Below the pieces are notes generated by a model. The model made no database searches, was not told the origin of the DNA, and saw only the letters and a list, made by a program, of their open reading frames with translations. DNA of 64,000 bases from Microvirga sp. VF16 (GTDB lineage Bacteria; Pseudomonadota; Alphaproteobacteria; Rhizobiales; Beijerinckiaceae), in the NCBI RefSeq assembly GCF_016864375.1, contig NZ_CP069357.1:372001-436000 (forward strand), given 5' to 3'. This document shows positions 25,345 to 34,078 of this stretch, one piece after another (positions within the stretch are counted from its first letter, which is position 1; the number at the start of each line of letters is the position of its first letter). The translations under genes were made by a program, and so were the position numbers.

Positions 25345-25620
25345 ATGAAATTGCTGGTCCTCGCTGCCATCGCTGCTATCTCAGTTGCGGGCGCCGCGCA
25401 TGCAGAGACGGCAAGAGCGACGCGCGGACCTTCGACGGTCGAGCCTAGTTTTCCGGCAGGCCTCCGAAGCGGCTTGGAGCGTGACCTGACCTCCCGGTTC
25501 CCGGAGGGCAGCTTTCCCCCAGGCTACAGGCCGACACCCCTGCAGGAGATGCTCGCCAGGAACGGTGCCGCCGCGTTTGACAACTCCCGCTACCTTGTAA
25601 TCAAGCGCAATAGCAAATGA
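25345..25620 (+). CDS. Small secreted protein of unknown function
   Basis: The 91-residue product has a clear signal peptide (MKLLVLAAIAAISVAGAAHA) and a mature part of about 70 residues (EPSFPAGLRSGLERDLTSRFPEGSFPPGYRPTPLQEMLARNGAAAFDNSRYLVIKRN) without cysteines. A strong AAGGAGAATGAACA site precedes the ATG. I do not know a family. It is alone in a gene-poor region, and the next genes encode a small membrane protein and a Met-rich secreted protein. Confidence 0.7.
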   Translation: MKLLVLAAIAAISVAGAAHAETARATRGPSTVEPSFPAGLRSGLERDLTSRFPEGSFPPGYRPTPLQEMLARNGAAAFDNSRYLVIKRNSK

Positions 25621-25768
25621 CCAAAGATGTTGCGGGGTTTTTGGACGGGATCTCGCCCTCTGACAGTCACTCGGGCGATCGCTTCACAGATGCGTGAGGC
25701 TGTAACCGATGCGGCGGAGGATCCGAACTGATTGGCAGGGGCGCATCGACGACGCCCATGGAGGTCGC

Positions 25769-26086
25769 ATGATGAACGCACGCACCGCTTCCGTCGCAGA
25801 CGCCGCCCGAGCCGCACCGCGTCCGCGTGGCAGGGTGGCCTGGGGCGGCCGCCGGACCTGGCTGATCCTTGCGGCGCTGGCGCTGGTCGGCGGCGCAGCC
25901 CTGAACTGGAGCTGGCTGGTCGCGGCCGGCATCGCCCCGCTGCTGCTCGCCCTCGCACCCTGCGCCGCCATGTGCGCCCTGAGCCTCTGCTCGCGGCCGG
26001 GCGATGCCGGATGCCAGAAGGACAGCCCCGCACCTCCGGCGCACGAGCCGGACACGAGCGAGCGCGGTGGGCCGGGTCCGGCCTGA
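25769..26086 (+). CDS. Small two-helix membrane protein
   Basis: The 105-residue product has two hydrophobic segments: WLILAALALVGGAALNWSWLVAAGIAPLLLAL, then APCAAMCALSLCSR, and a polar tail. The pattern WLVAAGIAPLLLALAPCAAMCALSLC is shared with the protein at 54629-55015 (WLVAVGVAPLLVSFAPCAIMCALGLC), so these are paralogues. Three cysteines at the membrane edge could bind metal. Function is unknown, but such short Cys-ended membrane proteins occur in copper and mercury clusters. GGAGG precedes the ATG at 25769. Confidence 0.7.
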   Translation: MMNARTASVADAARAAPRPRGRVAWGGRRTWLILAALALVGGAALNWSWLVAAGIAPLLLALAPCAAMCALSLCSRPGDAGCQKDSPAPPAHEPDTSERGGPGPA

Positions 26087-26152
26087 GCCCCGCAGCCGCT
26101 GGCCATAGCCGCCCGCACCCGAGTTCACCCCGGAGAAAGGAACAGGAGCACC

Positions 26153-26443
26153 ATGAAGACAACCACTCTCGCCCTGCTGGCGCTGGGCGCCGGCCTGGCA
26201 TTGGCGCCGGCCCTGCGGGCGCAGGAGGCGCCCGGTGCCGCCGCGCCTCAGACACCCGGCACAGCTCCATCACCCGGCGCGATGGACCGCCCGGGCATGA
26301 TGGGCGGCACCATGATGGGCACCATGGGCGCCATGATGCAGATGATGGAAAACTGCAACCGCATGATGCAGGCCATGACCGACCAGACGCCCGCCACTCC
26401 GTCGCGTGAGACCCCGCCGGCCACTCCTGGGCAGAGAGGCTAG
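26153..26443 (+). CDS. Met-rich secreted protein
   Basis: The 96-residue preprotein has a signal peptide (LALLALGAGLALAPALRA), a Pro/Ala-rich linker and then a run of methionines: RPGMMGGTMMGTMGAMMQMMENCNRMMQAMTD. A tail rich in Thr and Pro follows. Met-rich exported peptides bind Cu(I) and are common beside copper resistance genes, so a copper-buffering role is a fair inference. GGAGAAAGGAACAGGAG precedes the ATG. A strong hairpin terminator follows at 26456-26489. Confidence 0.75.
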   Translation: MKTTTLALLALGAGLALAPALRAQEAPGAAAPQTPGTAPSPGAMDRPGMMGGTMMGTMGAMMQMMENCNRMMQAMTDQTPATPSRETPPATPGQRG

Positions 26444-26455
26444 CGAGCGCGACGC

Positions 26456-26489
26456 GCGGCCGCCGCGGTTCCCCTAGCGCGGCGGCCGC
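26456..26489 (+). terminator. Hairpin terminator
   Basis: A perfect 12-bp GC stem (GCGGCCGCCGCG / CGCGGCGGCCGC) with a ten-base loop lies 13 bases after the stop of the Met-rich protein. No T-run follows, so it may also block from the other side. Confidence 0.65.
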
Positions 26490-26618
26490 ACCCCGCTTCC
26501 ATTGGCAATCCGCTAGACCGGTATTCCGGTGCGACGCAAAGTGATTGTTCGAAGAGGCAGTGCATCCGTGAGTTACGAAGGCAATGTGGTCGGGCCATCG
26601 CGTTTCAGGAGATCTGAC

Positions 26619-26819
26619 ATGCGACTTATCTACAATGGACTAGAACGCCAAATCATCCGTGCCTTCCGACGGGCGGTTGCAGAGAACCGACTGGATGTCG
26701 CTGATCATCTCTTCCAAGCTCTGGAAGCGATGGACCCTGAATTTGAAAGCATAGCCTTACCGGACTCGGGCCGTTCCATTCTAGAAAGAACGAAAGCGGT
26801 TCCTCAGGGCCGGCACTGA
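26619..26819 (+). CDS. Small hypothetical protein
   Basis: The 66-residue product MRLIYNGLERQIIRAFRRAVAENRLDVADHLFQALEAMD is helical and basic at first, then acidic. It has no signal peptide. AGGAG precedes the ATG at 26619. An in-frame upstream start at 26529 would add 30 residues. The family is unknown, but similar short proteins with IRAFRRAVAENRLDVADHLFQALE are frequent as hypotheticals in rhizobia, which I recall rather than can show. Confidence 0.55.
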   Translation: MRLIYNGLERQIIRAFRRAVAENRLDVADHLFQALEAMDPEFESIALPDSGRSILERTKAVPQGRH

Positions 26820-27207
26820 GGAGGGCGGTCGCGCCTCTGACCGCGTTAGTCCTGCCGGCTTACTGCGCGGCGGTTGTAAAGATGCGTGTGGCGAAGTTTG
26901 CTCGAACTGCGGACCCACCCCGAGTTTAACCTGAGAACTGAGGCAGAGTTGAGAGAAAAGGAGTTCCTCGCTCATACCAGAATCCCGTAAAGCAAGACTG
27001 CGAGTTGAGGGGCTCTCGCGCACTTTGTACGGTCGCGAGGCGCTCCGGGTCTTTTTGCCGCTGCAGATAAGGCGGCGGAGGGAAGGATGCTCGGGCTCAT
27101 TCTCATGCCCGCCTGCCATTGCAATGCGATCAGCCGTAAGGGATTCTCGGACCTAAACATATCCGCCCGAGGACGGCGTGACAGCGCATGCTGTCCGGCC
27201 TGCTAGA
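26820..27207. other. Gene-free region left of the IS elements
   Basis: No gene, RNA or repeat is visible in about 390 bases before the IS481-type element. Confidence 0.35.
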
Positions 27208-27448
27208 TGTTTAGTCCCGGCATTTGATGGATCGGATCGAGCCTGAAGCGATGAGGCTCGGTTGTCCAAGTTTTGCAGATGTACTCGTAGGGAGTGAGCC
27301 CGCGCAGAGTCTTGAGCCGGCGGGCGAAGTTGTAGGCGCTCACGAAGTCAGCCAGATGCTGCCGAAGCTGGTCGTGAGTGTCGTAGTAGTAGCGCCTGAC
27401 GGTCGCGTCCTTGATCGTGCGGTTCATGCGCTCAACCTGTCCGTTATC
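27203..27448 (-). pseudogene. IS481 transposase, C-terminal part
   Basis: The frame reads DNGQVERMNRTIKDATVRRYYYDTHDQLRQHLADFVSAYNFARRLKTLRGLTPYEYICKTW and ends HQMPGLNI, with the stop codon overlapping the CTAG target. NGQVERMN carries the catalytic glutamate of the DDE transposase. It is the continuation of the gene at 29058-29805, cut off by the IS110 insertion, so the transposase cannot be made as one protein. Confidence 0.88.
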
Positions 27449-27450
27449 CG

Positions 27451-27706
27451 GCATGATGTTTGCGGTGCCTTATGCGTCCATCTGCTTTCTTCGAAAAGCG
27501 GTGCTATGGTGAGCCCATCTGGGACGCGGGGCACCGGGAGCACGAAGGTGCGGGCAGGCCGCCGATAGACGTTGGGCTGAGAGCCCGAGCTCGTTACATG
27601 GCCGCCCCCTTGCGACTTGCCCGGATGCGCTGCGAGCGCGGATCAGTAGGTGTCGTGTTGCCCGCCAGCTCCCGTTTTGGACGAGCACAGCTCGGAGGGA
27701 GCCGGC
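27451..27706 (+). ncRNA. Candidate IS110 bridge-RNA region
   Basis: In IS110 elements a structured bridge RNA that pairs with donor and target DNA is encoded in the non-coding end before the transposase gene. This 256-base left end is gene-free, has the expected place and size, and is therefore the candidate. I have not folded it or found its pairing loops. Confidence 0.4.
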
Positions 27707-28942
27707 ATGCGCATCATCGGACTGGATATCCACCGCGCCTTCGCCGAGGCGGTCGCCTGGCAAGAAGGCAAGCTCAAGCGGATCGGGCGCATCGACATGC
27801 GCCGGGACCAGCTGACGGCCTTCGCGGCCTCGCTATCAGGCACTGACGTGGTCGTGGTCGAAGCAACCGGCAACGCGGCCGCCGTAGTGGCGGTGCTCCG
27901 CCTGCATGTGAAGCGTGTCGTGATTGCCAATCCCATGCAGGTGCGGGTGATCGCCCATGCCAAGATCAAGACCGACACCATCGACGCCGGTGTCCTGGCC
28001 CAGCCCTATGCCAGTGGCTTCCTGCCCGAGGTCTGGATCGCCGACGAGGCGACCCAGGCCTTGCGCCGGCAGGTCACGCGGCGCAACCAGGTTGTACGTC
28101 AGCGCTCCCGGCTCAAGAACATCATCCAGTCAATCCTGCATGCTCATCTGATCCCCGCGTGTCCCGTGGCTGATCTGTGTGGCCCTAAAGGACGGGCTTG
28201 GCTGTCCGAACAGGTCCTGCCGGACGATGAACGCTTTGCCATTGAGCGGCATCTGCGGGAATTCGACCGGTTGGCGGACGATCTCCGGGTGATCGAGCGG
28301 GATCTCGCGCGCTCCGCTCTGGCTGACGAGAGCGTCGCGCACCTGATGACCATTCCCGGGATCGACATGGTGGTGGCGCTCGCGCTGACGGCAGCCATTG
28401 GCGACATCCAGCGCTTCGAGGCCCCCGAGAAGCTGGTCAGCTACCTCGGGCTGAACCCGAGTGTGCGTCAGTCTGGTCCTGGGCCAGCCCATCATGGCCG
28501 GATCACCAAGCAGGGACGTGGGCATGCCCGCGGCATGCTGGTCGAGGCCGCCTGGGCCGCAGCACGAGCCCCTGGTCCCCTGCGGGCATTCTTCCTGCGG
28601 GTGAGCAGCCGGCGCGGGCAGCATGTGGCGGCGGTGGCAACCGCCCGCAAGCTGGCTGTCCTGATCTGGCATTTGCTGCACAAGGGTGAGAGCTATCTCT
28701 GGGCGCGCCCGGCGCTGCATGCCAAGAAGATGCGTGAGCTCGAACTCAAGGCGGGACACCCGGCCGCCCGCGGCCAGAAAGGAGCAGCCCACGCCTACAA
28801 TCTCAAGAGCCATCGTGATCAGGAACGCCGCTGGGTCGAGCAGGCCGAGGCTGCTTACGCGCGGTTTGTGGCGGGCTGGAATCCTCGTGGCCCGAGATCC
28901 GGAAAGGTGCGCACGGGCGCTCTAAAGGAGGAGCGACAATAA
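27707..28942 (+). CDS. IS110-family transposase (DEDD recombinase)
   Basis: The 411-residue protein starts MRIIGLDIHRAFAEAVAW, with the first Asp of the RuvC-like DEDD site. It continues with VVVEATGN (Glu) and AKIKTDTIDAGVLAQ (two Asp). The C-terminal transposase_20 (IS116/IS110/IS902) domain reads LMTIPGIDMVVALALTAAIGDIQRFEAPEKLVSYLGLNPSVRQSG. All catalytic residues appear intact, so it may be active. GGAGGGAG precedes the ATG at 27707; the open frame extends upstream to 27650 but with no ribosome binding site. Confidence 0.92.
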   Translation: MRIIGLDIHRAFAEAVAWQEGKLKRIGRIDMRRDQLTAFAASLSGTDVVVVEATGNAAAVVAVLRLHVKRVVIANPMQVRVIAHAKIKTDTIDAGVLAQPYASGFLPEVWIADEATQALRRQVTRRNQVVRQRSRLKNIIQSILHAHLIPACPVADLCGPKGRAWLSEQVLPDDERFAIERHLREFDRLADDLRVIERDLARSALADESVAHLMTIPGIDMVVALALTAAIGDIQRFEAPEKLVSYLGLNPSVRQSGPGPAHHGRITKQGRGHARGMLVEAAWAAARAPGPLRAFFLRVSSRRGQHVAAVATARKLAVLIWHLLHKGESYLWARPALHAKKMRELELKAGHPAARGQKGAAHAYNLKSHRDQERRWVEQAEAAYARFVAGWNPRGPRSGKVRTGALKEERQ

Positions 28943-29057
28943 AGGCTGCGCGGCAGGGTTTGCACCTCAAGCCCTGCTCTTTGCCACAGAGTCACCCGTG
29001 CGCGAGAGGAGAATACACCAGTTGCGGCAAAAAAGCTCTTGTCGATCACATCAGTCG

Positions 29058-29805
29058 TCCAGGGATGGCGCGGTTTGGTCAGGCGGTGATCGATGTCGTT
29101 CTGCGCACAGGCGAGCTCGAACGAATGCGCCCGGAAGATCTCGCCGCGGGCCATCGCCTCTTTGATCAGAGGGGCGGCCGAACTGGTGTTGCCAGGCGTG
29201 GTAAAGTGGGTGCCGTTGTCGGTGAGAACCGTATGGATCTTGTAAGGCACGGCCGAGATCAGCGCCCGTAGGAAGTCGCCCGCCACGCGCCTTGTGGCTT
29301 TCTCATGCAGTTGGGCAAAGGCGAACTTAGACGTGCGATCTATGGCCACACACAGGTAGAGCCTGCCTTCTTCCGTGTGCACCTCGGCGATGTCGATATG
29401 GAAGTAGCCGATCGGATAGCTCTTGAACTTCTTCTTGGCAGGCTTGTCACCGGTCACCTCGGGCAAGCGGCTGATGCCATGGCGTTGCAGACAGCGATGC
29501 AGGGAGGAGCGCGTCAGGTGCGGGATGGTGGGCTGGAGGGCATAAAGGCAATCGTCCAACGGCAGCAGGGTGTGCTTGCGGAAGGCGATGACGATCGCCT
29601 CTTCCGCAACCGAGAGCACCGTTGAATGCGGTGCTCTCGGTCCCGTCGGGCGATCTGCGGTGGTATCCCGCTTCTTCCATTTGGCGACGGTCTTTGGGTT
29701 GATGCCGTGGCGCCCGGCAAGGGCCCTCAAGCTCGCTTGACTATTTTGTATTGCTCGACGGACTGCCTCTGTCGTTGTGGCGCTCCCATGGAGAACCTGG
29801 CCCAT
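29058..29805 (-). pseudogene. IS481 transposase, N-terminal part
   Basis: From MGQVLHGSATTTEAVRRAIQ at 29805 (GGAGGG site) the frame gives a helix-turn-helix (RALAGRHGINPKTVAKWKKR) and the rve domain with two catalytic aspartates (YFHIDIAEVHTEEGRLYLCVAIDR and TVLTDNGTHF). It reaches HPWT at 29058. It then runs into IS110 DNA and continues as a nonsense tail to 28855. The missing catalytic glutamate and C-terminus are at 27203-27448. Confidence 0.9.
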
Positions 29806-29867
29806 AGCGCATCCCTCCATTCAGGGGACAACAATGCACCATCAAACCCTGGGATCAAACATCTAGC

Positions 29868-30234
29868 GGCGGTCTGAAGTCGTGCACAGCTATCATCGAC
29901 GGCGGCCCTATGATGTCCCGTTTGGCGGACGGTTCGTCCAGGTCAAACTCAGGATCCGTCGATACATCTGTCGGAATGCCGCTTGCTGGCGGCGAACCTA
30001 CGCCGGGCCACTGGCGGTTCGCCTTGCACCGTTGGCTTGAACGACATGGCGCCTTGCTGACGCAAAGACGAGGAGAGCGGCTGCGCGCGGAGGGAGTGCG
30101 GGGTCCTGCTCAAGCCGGTCGGCGGGAGGAGGTGGGAGGCGATGAACCTACCCGGTACGATCAGTTGCAGGCCCAGATAAAGGCTCAATAGGCTCGGAAC
30201 AGCCGTGTAGCAGCTTTCAGATTCCTTTTCGGGA
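29868..30234. other. Gene-free region
   Basis: Between the IS481 end and the GH1 gene I see no supported gene. Frames on both strands (for example 29910-30191) lack a ribosome binding site and have biased Arg-rich composition. Confidence 0.35.
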
Positions 30235-31506
30235 CTAATCGACACCGAGGCACAGGCTCTCCGCCGGCAGGATGTGCCGCCACTCAGATACCAACTGCCG
30301 ATAGGCATCTCCGACCGGCCGAATGTTGCGATCAAGGTCGAAAAGTCCAAGCGGGTTCACACGCCCGTTGGTTTCTCGCAAGGCGGTGTCCCAGTCAACC
30401 TGGTCGATCAGGCTGTACCAGGTGAAGCCTATAATTGGCACGCCATCTTGCCTGAGCCGCACCATATTAGCCCATTCTTTCCTGAGCCAATCAGGTGCCC
30501 GCTCGGTGTCTGCGAGATTGGTCTCAGTATGCATCACTGGAAGATGGTAGCGGTCGTAGTACTGCTTGGTGATGATGTAGTAGCCAAAGAGCTCGCCCGA
30601 AGCGATGATAGGTCCGTCCTCGGCCGGAACCATGTGTTCGTTCGTGATATAGTAGTCATTCCCCATAATACAGAACGGTTTGACCGCACGCCCCGCTCGC
30701 ATAAACCAATGATAATCCTCCCGCGTTAGGCCATTGTCGAGGAGGTACTCGTACATGCAAGCGCGGACGTCGACGCCGTAGCAAAGGTCGAGCGAGAGAA
30801 AGCGCTTCTGATTATGGAAATCGGCGCGTGCATCGGCTGCCGGCTTCTCCGGGTGGAAGTACTCGGTTGATTCACTTTGAATAAAGTAGGTGCCCTGCGG
30901 ACCGCGCGCTTTCAGGATTGCCGCCTCGGCCAGCAGATTGGCGCGAGCCAGATGTTTGAGCGCAGTGACGAAGCCTTCGTCTGAGGTCAGGCGCTCGTTC
31001 CACCACCCGAGCTGGCCGGAGAAGACCGCTGTGATGAAAATTTCGTTGACAGGCGTGTAAAACCGCACCTCTGGGTAGCGGGCAGCGAAGGCGCCGGCAT
31101 AGCCCGCGAACAGTTCGGGCCAGTCCGAATTCTGAAAATCCCCGATCCAATCCGGGACGCCGAAGTGGCACAAGTCGACGATAGGAGTAATGTTGAGGCG
31201 CCGAAGCTCGGCGAGCGCCTCGTCAGCGTAGGACCAATGATACCGATCGGGCCCTTCGTGAACCCGGTAGTACGGAGGCCCCCATCGCAGGTAGTCGATG
31301 CCAAGCGCACGCACCAGTGTGAAGTCGTCGCGCCATCGCTCGTAATGGCCCGTCTTCGCCATTTCGTCCACCCGAACCGAACCCGCATCGGGTCCGGCAA
31401 TCGTCGGATAGCTGTTTTCGATACCCGTCGCGAACATAAATGTGTGAGGGCCTCCAGACCGGCCACTGACGGACGCAAGCAGCGATTGATCGAACTCGTT
31501 GAGCAT
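30235..31506 (-). CDS. Glycoside hydrolase family 1-like protein
   Basis: The 423-residue cytoplasmic protein resembles GH1 beta-glycosidases. It shows FMFATGIENSYPTI, then GIDYLRWGPPYYRVHEGPDRYHWSYADEALAELRRLNITPIVDLCHFGVPDW. The acid/base motif is YTPVNEIFI near residue 153 and the nucleophile is in VMHTETNLAD near 325. It ends GFTWYSLIDQVDWDTALRE. GH1 enzymes release sugars from beta-glycosides; the shortened N-terminus and changed motifs suggest an unusual substrate. A GAGAGG site precedes the ATG. It is not linked to copper genes. Confidence 0.85.
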   Translation of the reverse strand: MLNEFDQSLLASVSGRSGGPHTFMFATGIENSYPTIAGPDAGSVRVDEMAKTGHYERWRDDFTLVRALGIDYLRWGPPYYRVHEGPDRYHWSYADEALAELRRLNITPIVDLCHFGVPDWIGDFQNSDWPELFAGYAGAFAARYPEVRFYTPVNEIFITAVFSGQLGWWNERLTSDEGFVTALKHLARANLLAEAAILKARGPQGTYFIQSESTEYFHPEKPAADARADFHNQKRFLSLDLCYGVDVRACMYEYLLDNGLTREDYHWFMRAGRAVKPFCIMGNDYYITNEHMVPAEDGPIIASGELFGYYIITKQYYDRYHLPVMHTETNLADTERAPDWLRKEWANMVRLRQDGVPIIGFTWYSLIDQVDWDTALRETNGRVNPLGLFDLDRNIRPVGDAYRQLVSEWRHILPAESLCLGVD

Positions 31507-31853
31507 GTATACCTCTCGAAACGGCAGCGATTAGTCGCATGCGAAAGGGATGCGCTCTCACGATCGGGTCTTGAGCCTGCGCGCAGCCTCACGCGACGTT
31601 TAGGTCGTGGATCGGGTAGCGCCTGTATCGACATTAAGCATGAGGCAGGCTCAAGGTCATGAGTGCCAGGCCAACAACTACACTCGCGCAGGACGCGACT
31701 GGGCCCAAGCTGCTGAGGAAAGCGCCCCCAGGAACCCACTGGAGGCCACGATGATGACACTATCACGCTCCGGCGTCAGGTCTGATGCGGCCATGAAGCT
31801 GTCCAGTCCGCAGTTGCGCTGCTGCCTGTTCACGGGCGATGCGAAACGGTCGC
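31507..31853. other. Gene-free region
   Basis: No gene, RNA or repeat recognised between the GH1 and the Bax-inhibitor genes. Confidence 0.3.
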
Positions 31854-32636
31854 TTACTCGTTGCGGGTGCCCACGAGCGCGAGGAGGAACTGCAACATGT
31901 TGATGAAGTCCAGGTAGAGCGTCAGGGCGCCGAACACCGAGACCTTGGCGGCGGCCTCGGTGTCGAGATTACCGTACAGGTACATCTCCTTCAGCTTCTG
32001 CGTATCGTAGGCGGTGAGGCCGGCGAAGATCAGAACGCCGATCACGGAAATGCCGAACTGCAGCGCGCTCGACGCGACGAAGATGTTCACGATCGAGGCC
32101 AGGATCAGGCCGACGAGGCCCATGATCAGGAACGAGCCCATGCCCGACAGGCTGCGGTTCGTGGTGTAACCCCACAGCGACAGCGCCCCGAACGACGCCG
32201 CCGTGATGAAGAACACCTGCACGACGCTCGCGCCGGTGTAACGGATGAGCAGCGTCGAGAGCGAAGCACCCATCACCGCCGCGAAGGCGAAGAAGGTGCC
32301 ACGGGCCGCCGCCGCCGACATCCGGTCCATGCGGAACGAGACGAAGAAGATGAACGCCAGAGGCGGCAGCGCCACAATCCACATCAGCGGCGTGGTGTAG
32401 AGGGTCGCGCCGAACTGAGTCAGTCCGATGCTGCCGATACGGGCGACGGCAGCAGCCGGATCGCTCGTCGTGGCCAGCATGTTCACGCCGAGTGCGACCA
32501 GGGCCGAGATGGCAAGGCCCAGGACCATGTTGTTGTAGACGCCGAGCATGAAGGCGCGCAGGCCCTGGTCGACCTGGGCCTCCGTCCGGGTCAAGCCGGT
32601 GCCATAGGCGGTTTGGTTTTGCTCATACGGTTGCAT
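31854..32636 (-). CDS. Bax inhibitor-1/YccA-family membrane protein
   Basis: The 260-residue protein has seven membrane helices after a short polar N-terminus (MQPYEQNQTAYGTGLTRTEAQVDQGLRAFMLGVYNNMVLGLA). It shows the BI-1 signature GLTAYDTQKLKEMYLYG near the C-terminus with the conserved Asp, and an Arg/Asp-rich end. BI-1/YccA proteins (YbhL group) are proton/calcium leak-like channels or modulators of membrane proteases. An AAAGAGGACT site precedes the ATG. One copy of the 23-bp motif (32762-32784) lies 126 bases upstream on the same strand. Confidence 0.9.
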   Translation of the reverse strand: MQPYEQNQTAYGTGLTRTEAQVDQGLRAFMLGVYNNMVLGLAISALVALGVNMLATTSDPAAAVARIGSIGLTQFGATLYTTPLMWIVALPPLAFIFFVSFRMDRMSAAAARGTFFAFAAVMGASLSTLLIRYTGASVVQVFFITAASFGALSLWGYTTNRSLSGMGSFLIMGLVGLILASIVNIFVASSALQFGISVIGVLIFAGLTAYDTQKLKEMYLYGNLDTEAAAKVSVFGALTLYLDFINMLQFLLALVGTRNE

Positions 32637-33415
32637 CGGAGTCCTCTTTCCGAAGGTTGGGAGCAGCAGCCCGCGTCGACGACCACGAGGCGTGATCTCC
32701 CCGGGTGTCGAGCTCGGGCGCTGATGCCTATATTCACTTAGTTCGCTGAGATACGCGATGTGGTTACACGCTCACAAACCTGTGACTAGGGCAGCTCTCG
32801 CGGCAGAACCGTCACGTTGGCCCCCACCGCCTCCGCGTCGCCGATGGCGTAGCCGTTTCCAGATGAACAAGTTGGGCGGAGCATCCGGCGCGTCCGCCTC
32901 CCTCCTGAAGCTCCCTCGCGGTGCGGAGAGGCTTGCCAGATCACCTGCCGCCAGAACCTCGTCTCGCGGCGTCTGGTCTGCGCGCCATACGCTTGGGCGT
33001 CAGGGTGGGAGGCGATCGGCGCTTTGCAAGAGGCCGATCCTGTCGTCAGCTGCCCCCTTGTGGTGCAATGCGCCAGCAGACATCCAGCAGACGCAGGGTC
33101 GCTCCTCGGGAGCCAACGGTTTCAGCCTAATTAAGGCCCTCAGGCTCAAATTATGCTGTAACTTGTTCCCACCTTCATTCGAACTCATCTCTAAGCATGC
33201 GGCCGGCGCCGCAGACCAAAATGCGCCGACCACAGTTCCGGAGGCATAAAGCTGCCGCTGGCAGAGCGGCCGTTATTTGAGCCGCCCGGAGCGAAACATT
33301 GCAGCGGCCGGCCTACCCCTTGGTTGGCCATCTTGGGGGCAGAGGCGGAATACACGGCGTTCATCGTGATCTGGCGAGCGGCAGGAATCGGTAGATCCAT
33401 TTCAAGGAGGATGAC
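32637..33415. other. Divergent intergenic region, 779 bases
   Basis: It separates the Bax-inhibitor gene and the peroxiredoxin gene. It holds the 23-bp motif copy at 32762-32784 and otherwise no gene I can support. The peroxiredoxin ribosome binding site (AAGGAGG) lies at the right edge. Confidence 0.45.
32762..32784 (-). promoter_or_regulatory. 23-bp upstream motif, copy D
   Basis: On the minus strand CACAGGTTTGTGAGC continues into GTGTAACC. It matches CAC-N6-GTGARSRTGTAACC in full and points at the Bax-inhibitor gene. Confidence 0.55.
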
Positions 33416-34078
33416 ATGACACTGCAAATCGGCAATGCGGCCCCGGACTTCGAAGCCGAGACGACCGAAGGCCATATCCACTTCCATGACTGGATCGGCG
33501 ACTCCTGGTGCGTGCTGTTCTCGCACCCAAAGGACTTTACGCCGGTGTGCACGACCGAACTCGGTTACATGGCCAAGATCAAACCCGAGTTCGACAAGCG
33601 CAATGTCAAGATCGTCGGGCTCACCGTCGATCCCGTCGATAACCATGCCAGGTGGGCCGACGACATCAGGGACACGCAGGGCTTTGCGCCGAACTATCCG
33701 ATGATCGGCGATTCCGACCTGAAGATCTCAAAGATGTACGGCATGCTGCCAGCCGGCACGACCGGCACCTCGGAGGGCCGCACCCCGGCCGACAATCAGA
33801 CGGTGCGGAACGTGTTCGTCATCGGGCCAGACAAGAAGATTAAGCTCATCCTCGTCTACCCGATGACCACCGGCCGCAACTTCGACGAGGTCCTGCGCGT
33901 CATCGACTCGCTCCAGCTGACGGCGAAGCACAAGGTTGCGACACCGGTCAACTGGGAGCCGGGCGAGGACGTCATCATCGCCGGCTCTGTGTCCGACGAT
34001 GAGGCCAGACAGACATATCCGCAAGGCTGGACAGCGCCGAAACCCTATATGCGCATCGTGCCGCAGCCGAAGGATTAA
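33416..34078 (+). CDS. 1-Cys peroxiredoxin (Prx6-like)
   Basis: The 220-residue cytoplasmic protein is a peroxiredoxin of the 1-Cys group, which reduces hydrogen peroxide and organic peroxides. The active site is PKDFTPVCTTELGYM with the peroxidatic Cys at about residue 47. An Arg in GRNFDEVLRVIDSLQLT and the C-terminal dimer domain (VATPVNWEPGEDVIIAGSVSDDEA) are typical, and no resolving Cys is seen. AAGGAGG precedes the ATG. It stands alone and is followed by a hairpin at 34094-34124. Confidence 0.93.
   Translation: MTLQIGNAAPDFEAETTEGHIHFHDWIGDSWCVLFSHPKDFTPVCTTELGYMAKIKPEFDKRNVKIVGLTVDPVDNHARWADDIRDTQGFAPNYPMIGDSDLKISKMYGMLPAGTTGTSEGRTPADNQTVRNVFVIGPDKKIKLILVYPMTTGRNFDEVLRVIDSLQLTAKHKVATPVNWEPGEDVIIAGSVSDDEARQTYPQGWTAPKPYMRIVPQPKD

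Larger units (their letters stand above)
27451..29055 (+). mobile_element. IS110-family element inserted in IS481 transposase gene
   Basis: About 1.6 kb lies between two CG dinucleotides (27449-27450 and 29056-29057), placed so that joining the flanks restores HPWT-DNGQVERM in the IS481 transposase. There are no inverted repeats, as expected for IS110. It carries one transposase gene at 27707-28942 and about 255 bases of non-coding DNA before it. Confidence 0.85.
27208..29861 (-). mobile_element. IS481-family element interrupted by an IS110 element
   Basis: The outer ends are inverted repeats starting TGTTTRRTCCC (left from 27208, right ending at 29861) and matching over about 23 bases. Both ends are flanked by CTAG (27203-27206 and 29863-29866), the target typical of IS481. 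Without the inner IS110 the element would be about 1.05 kb. Its transposase is split in two. Confidence 0.85.
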
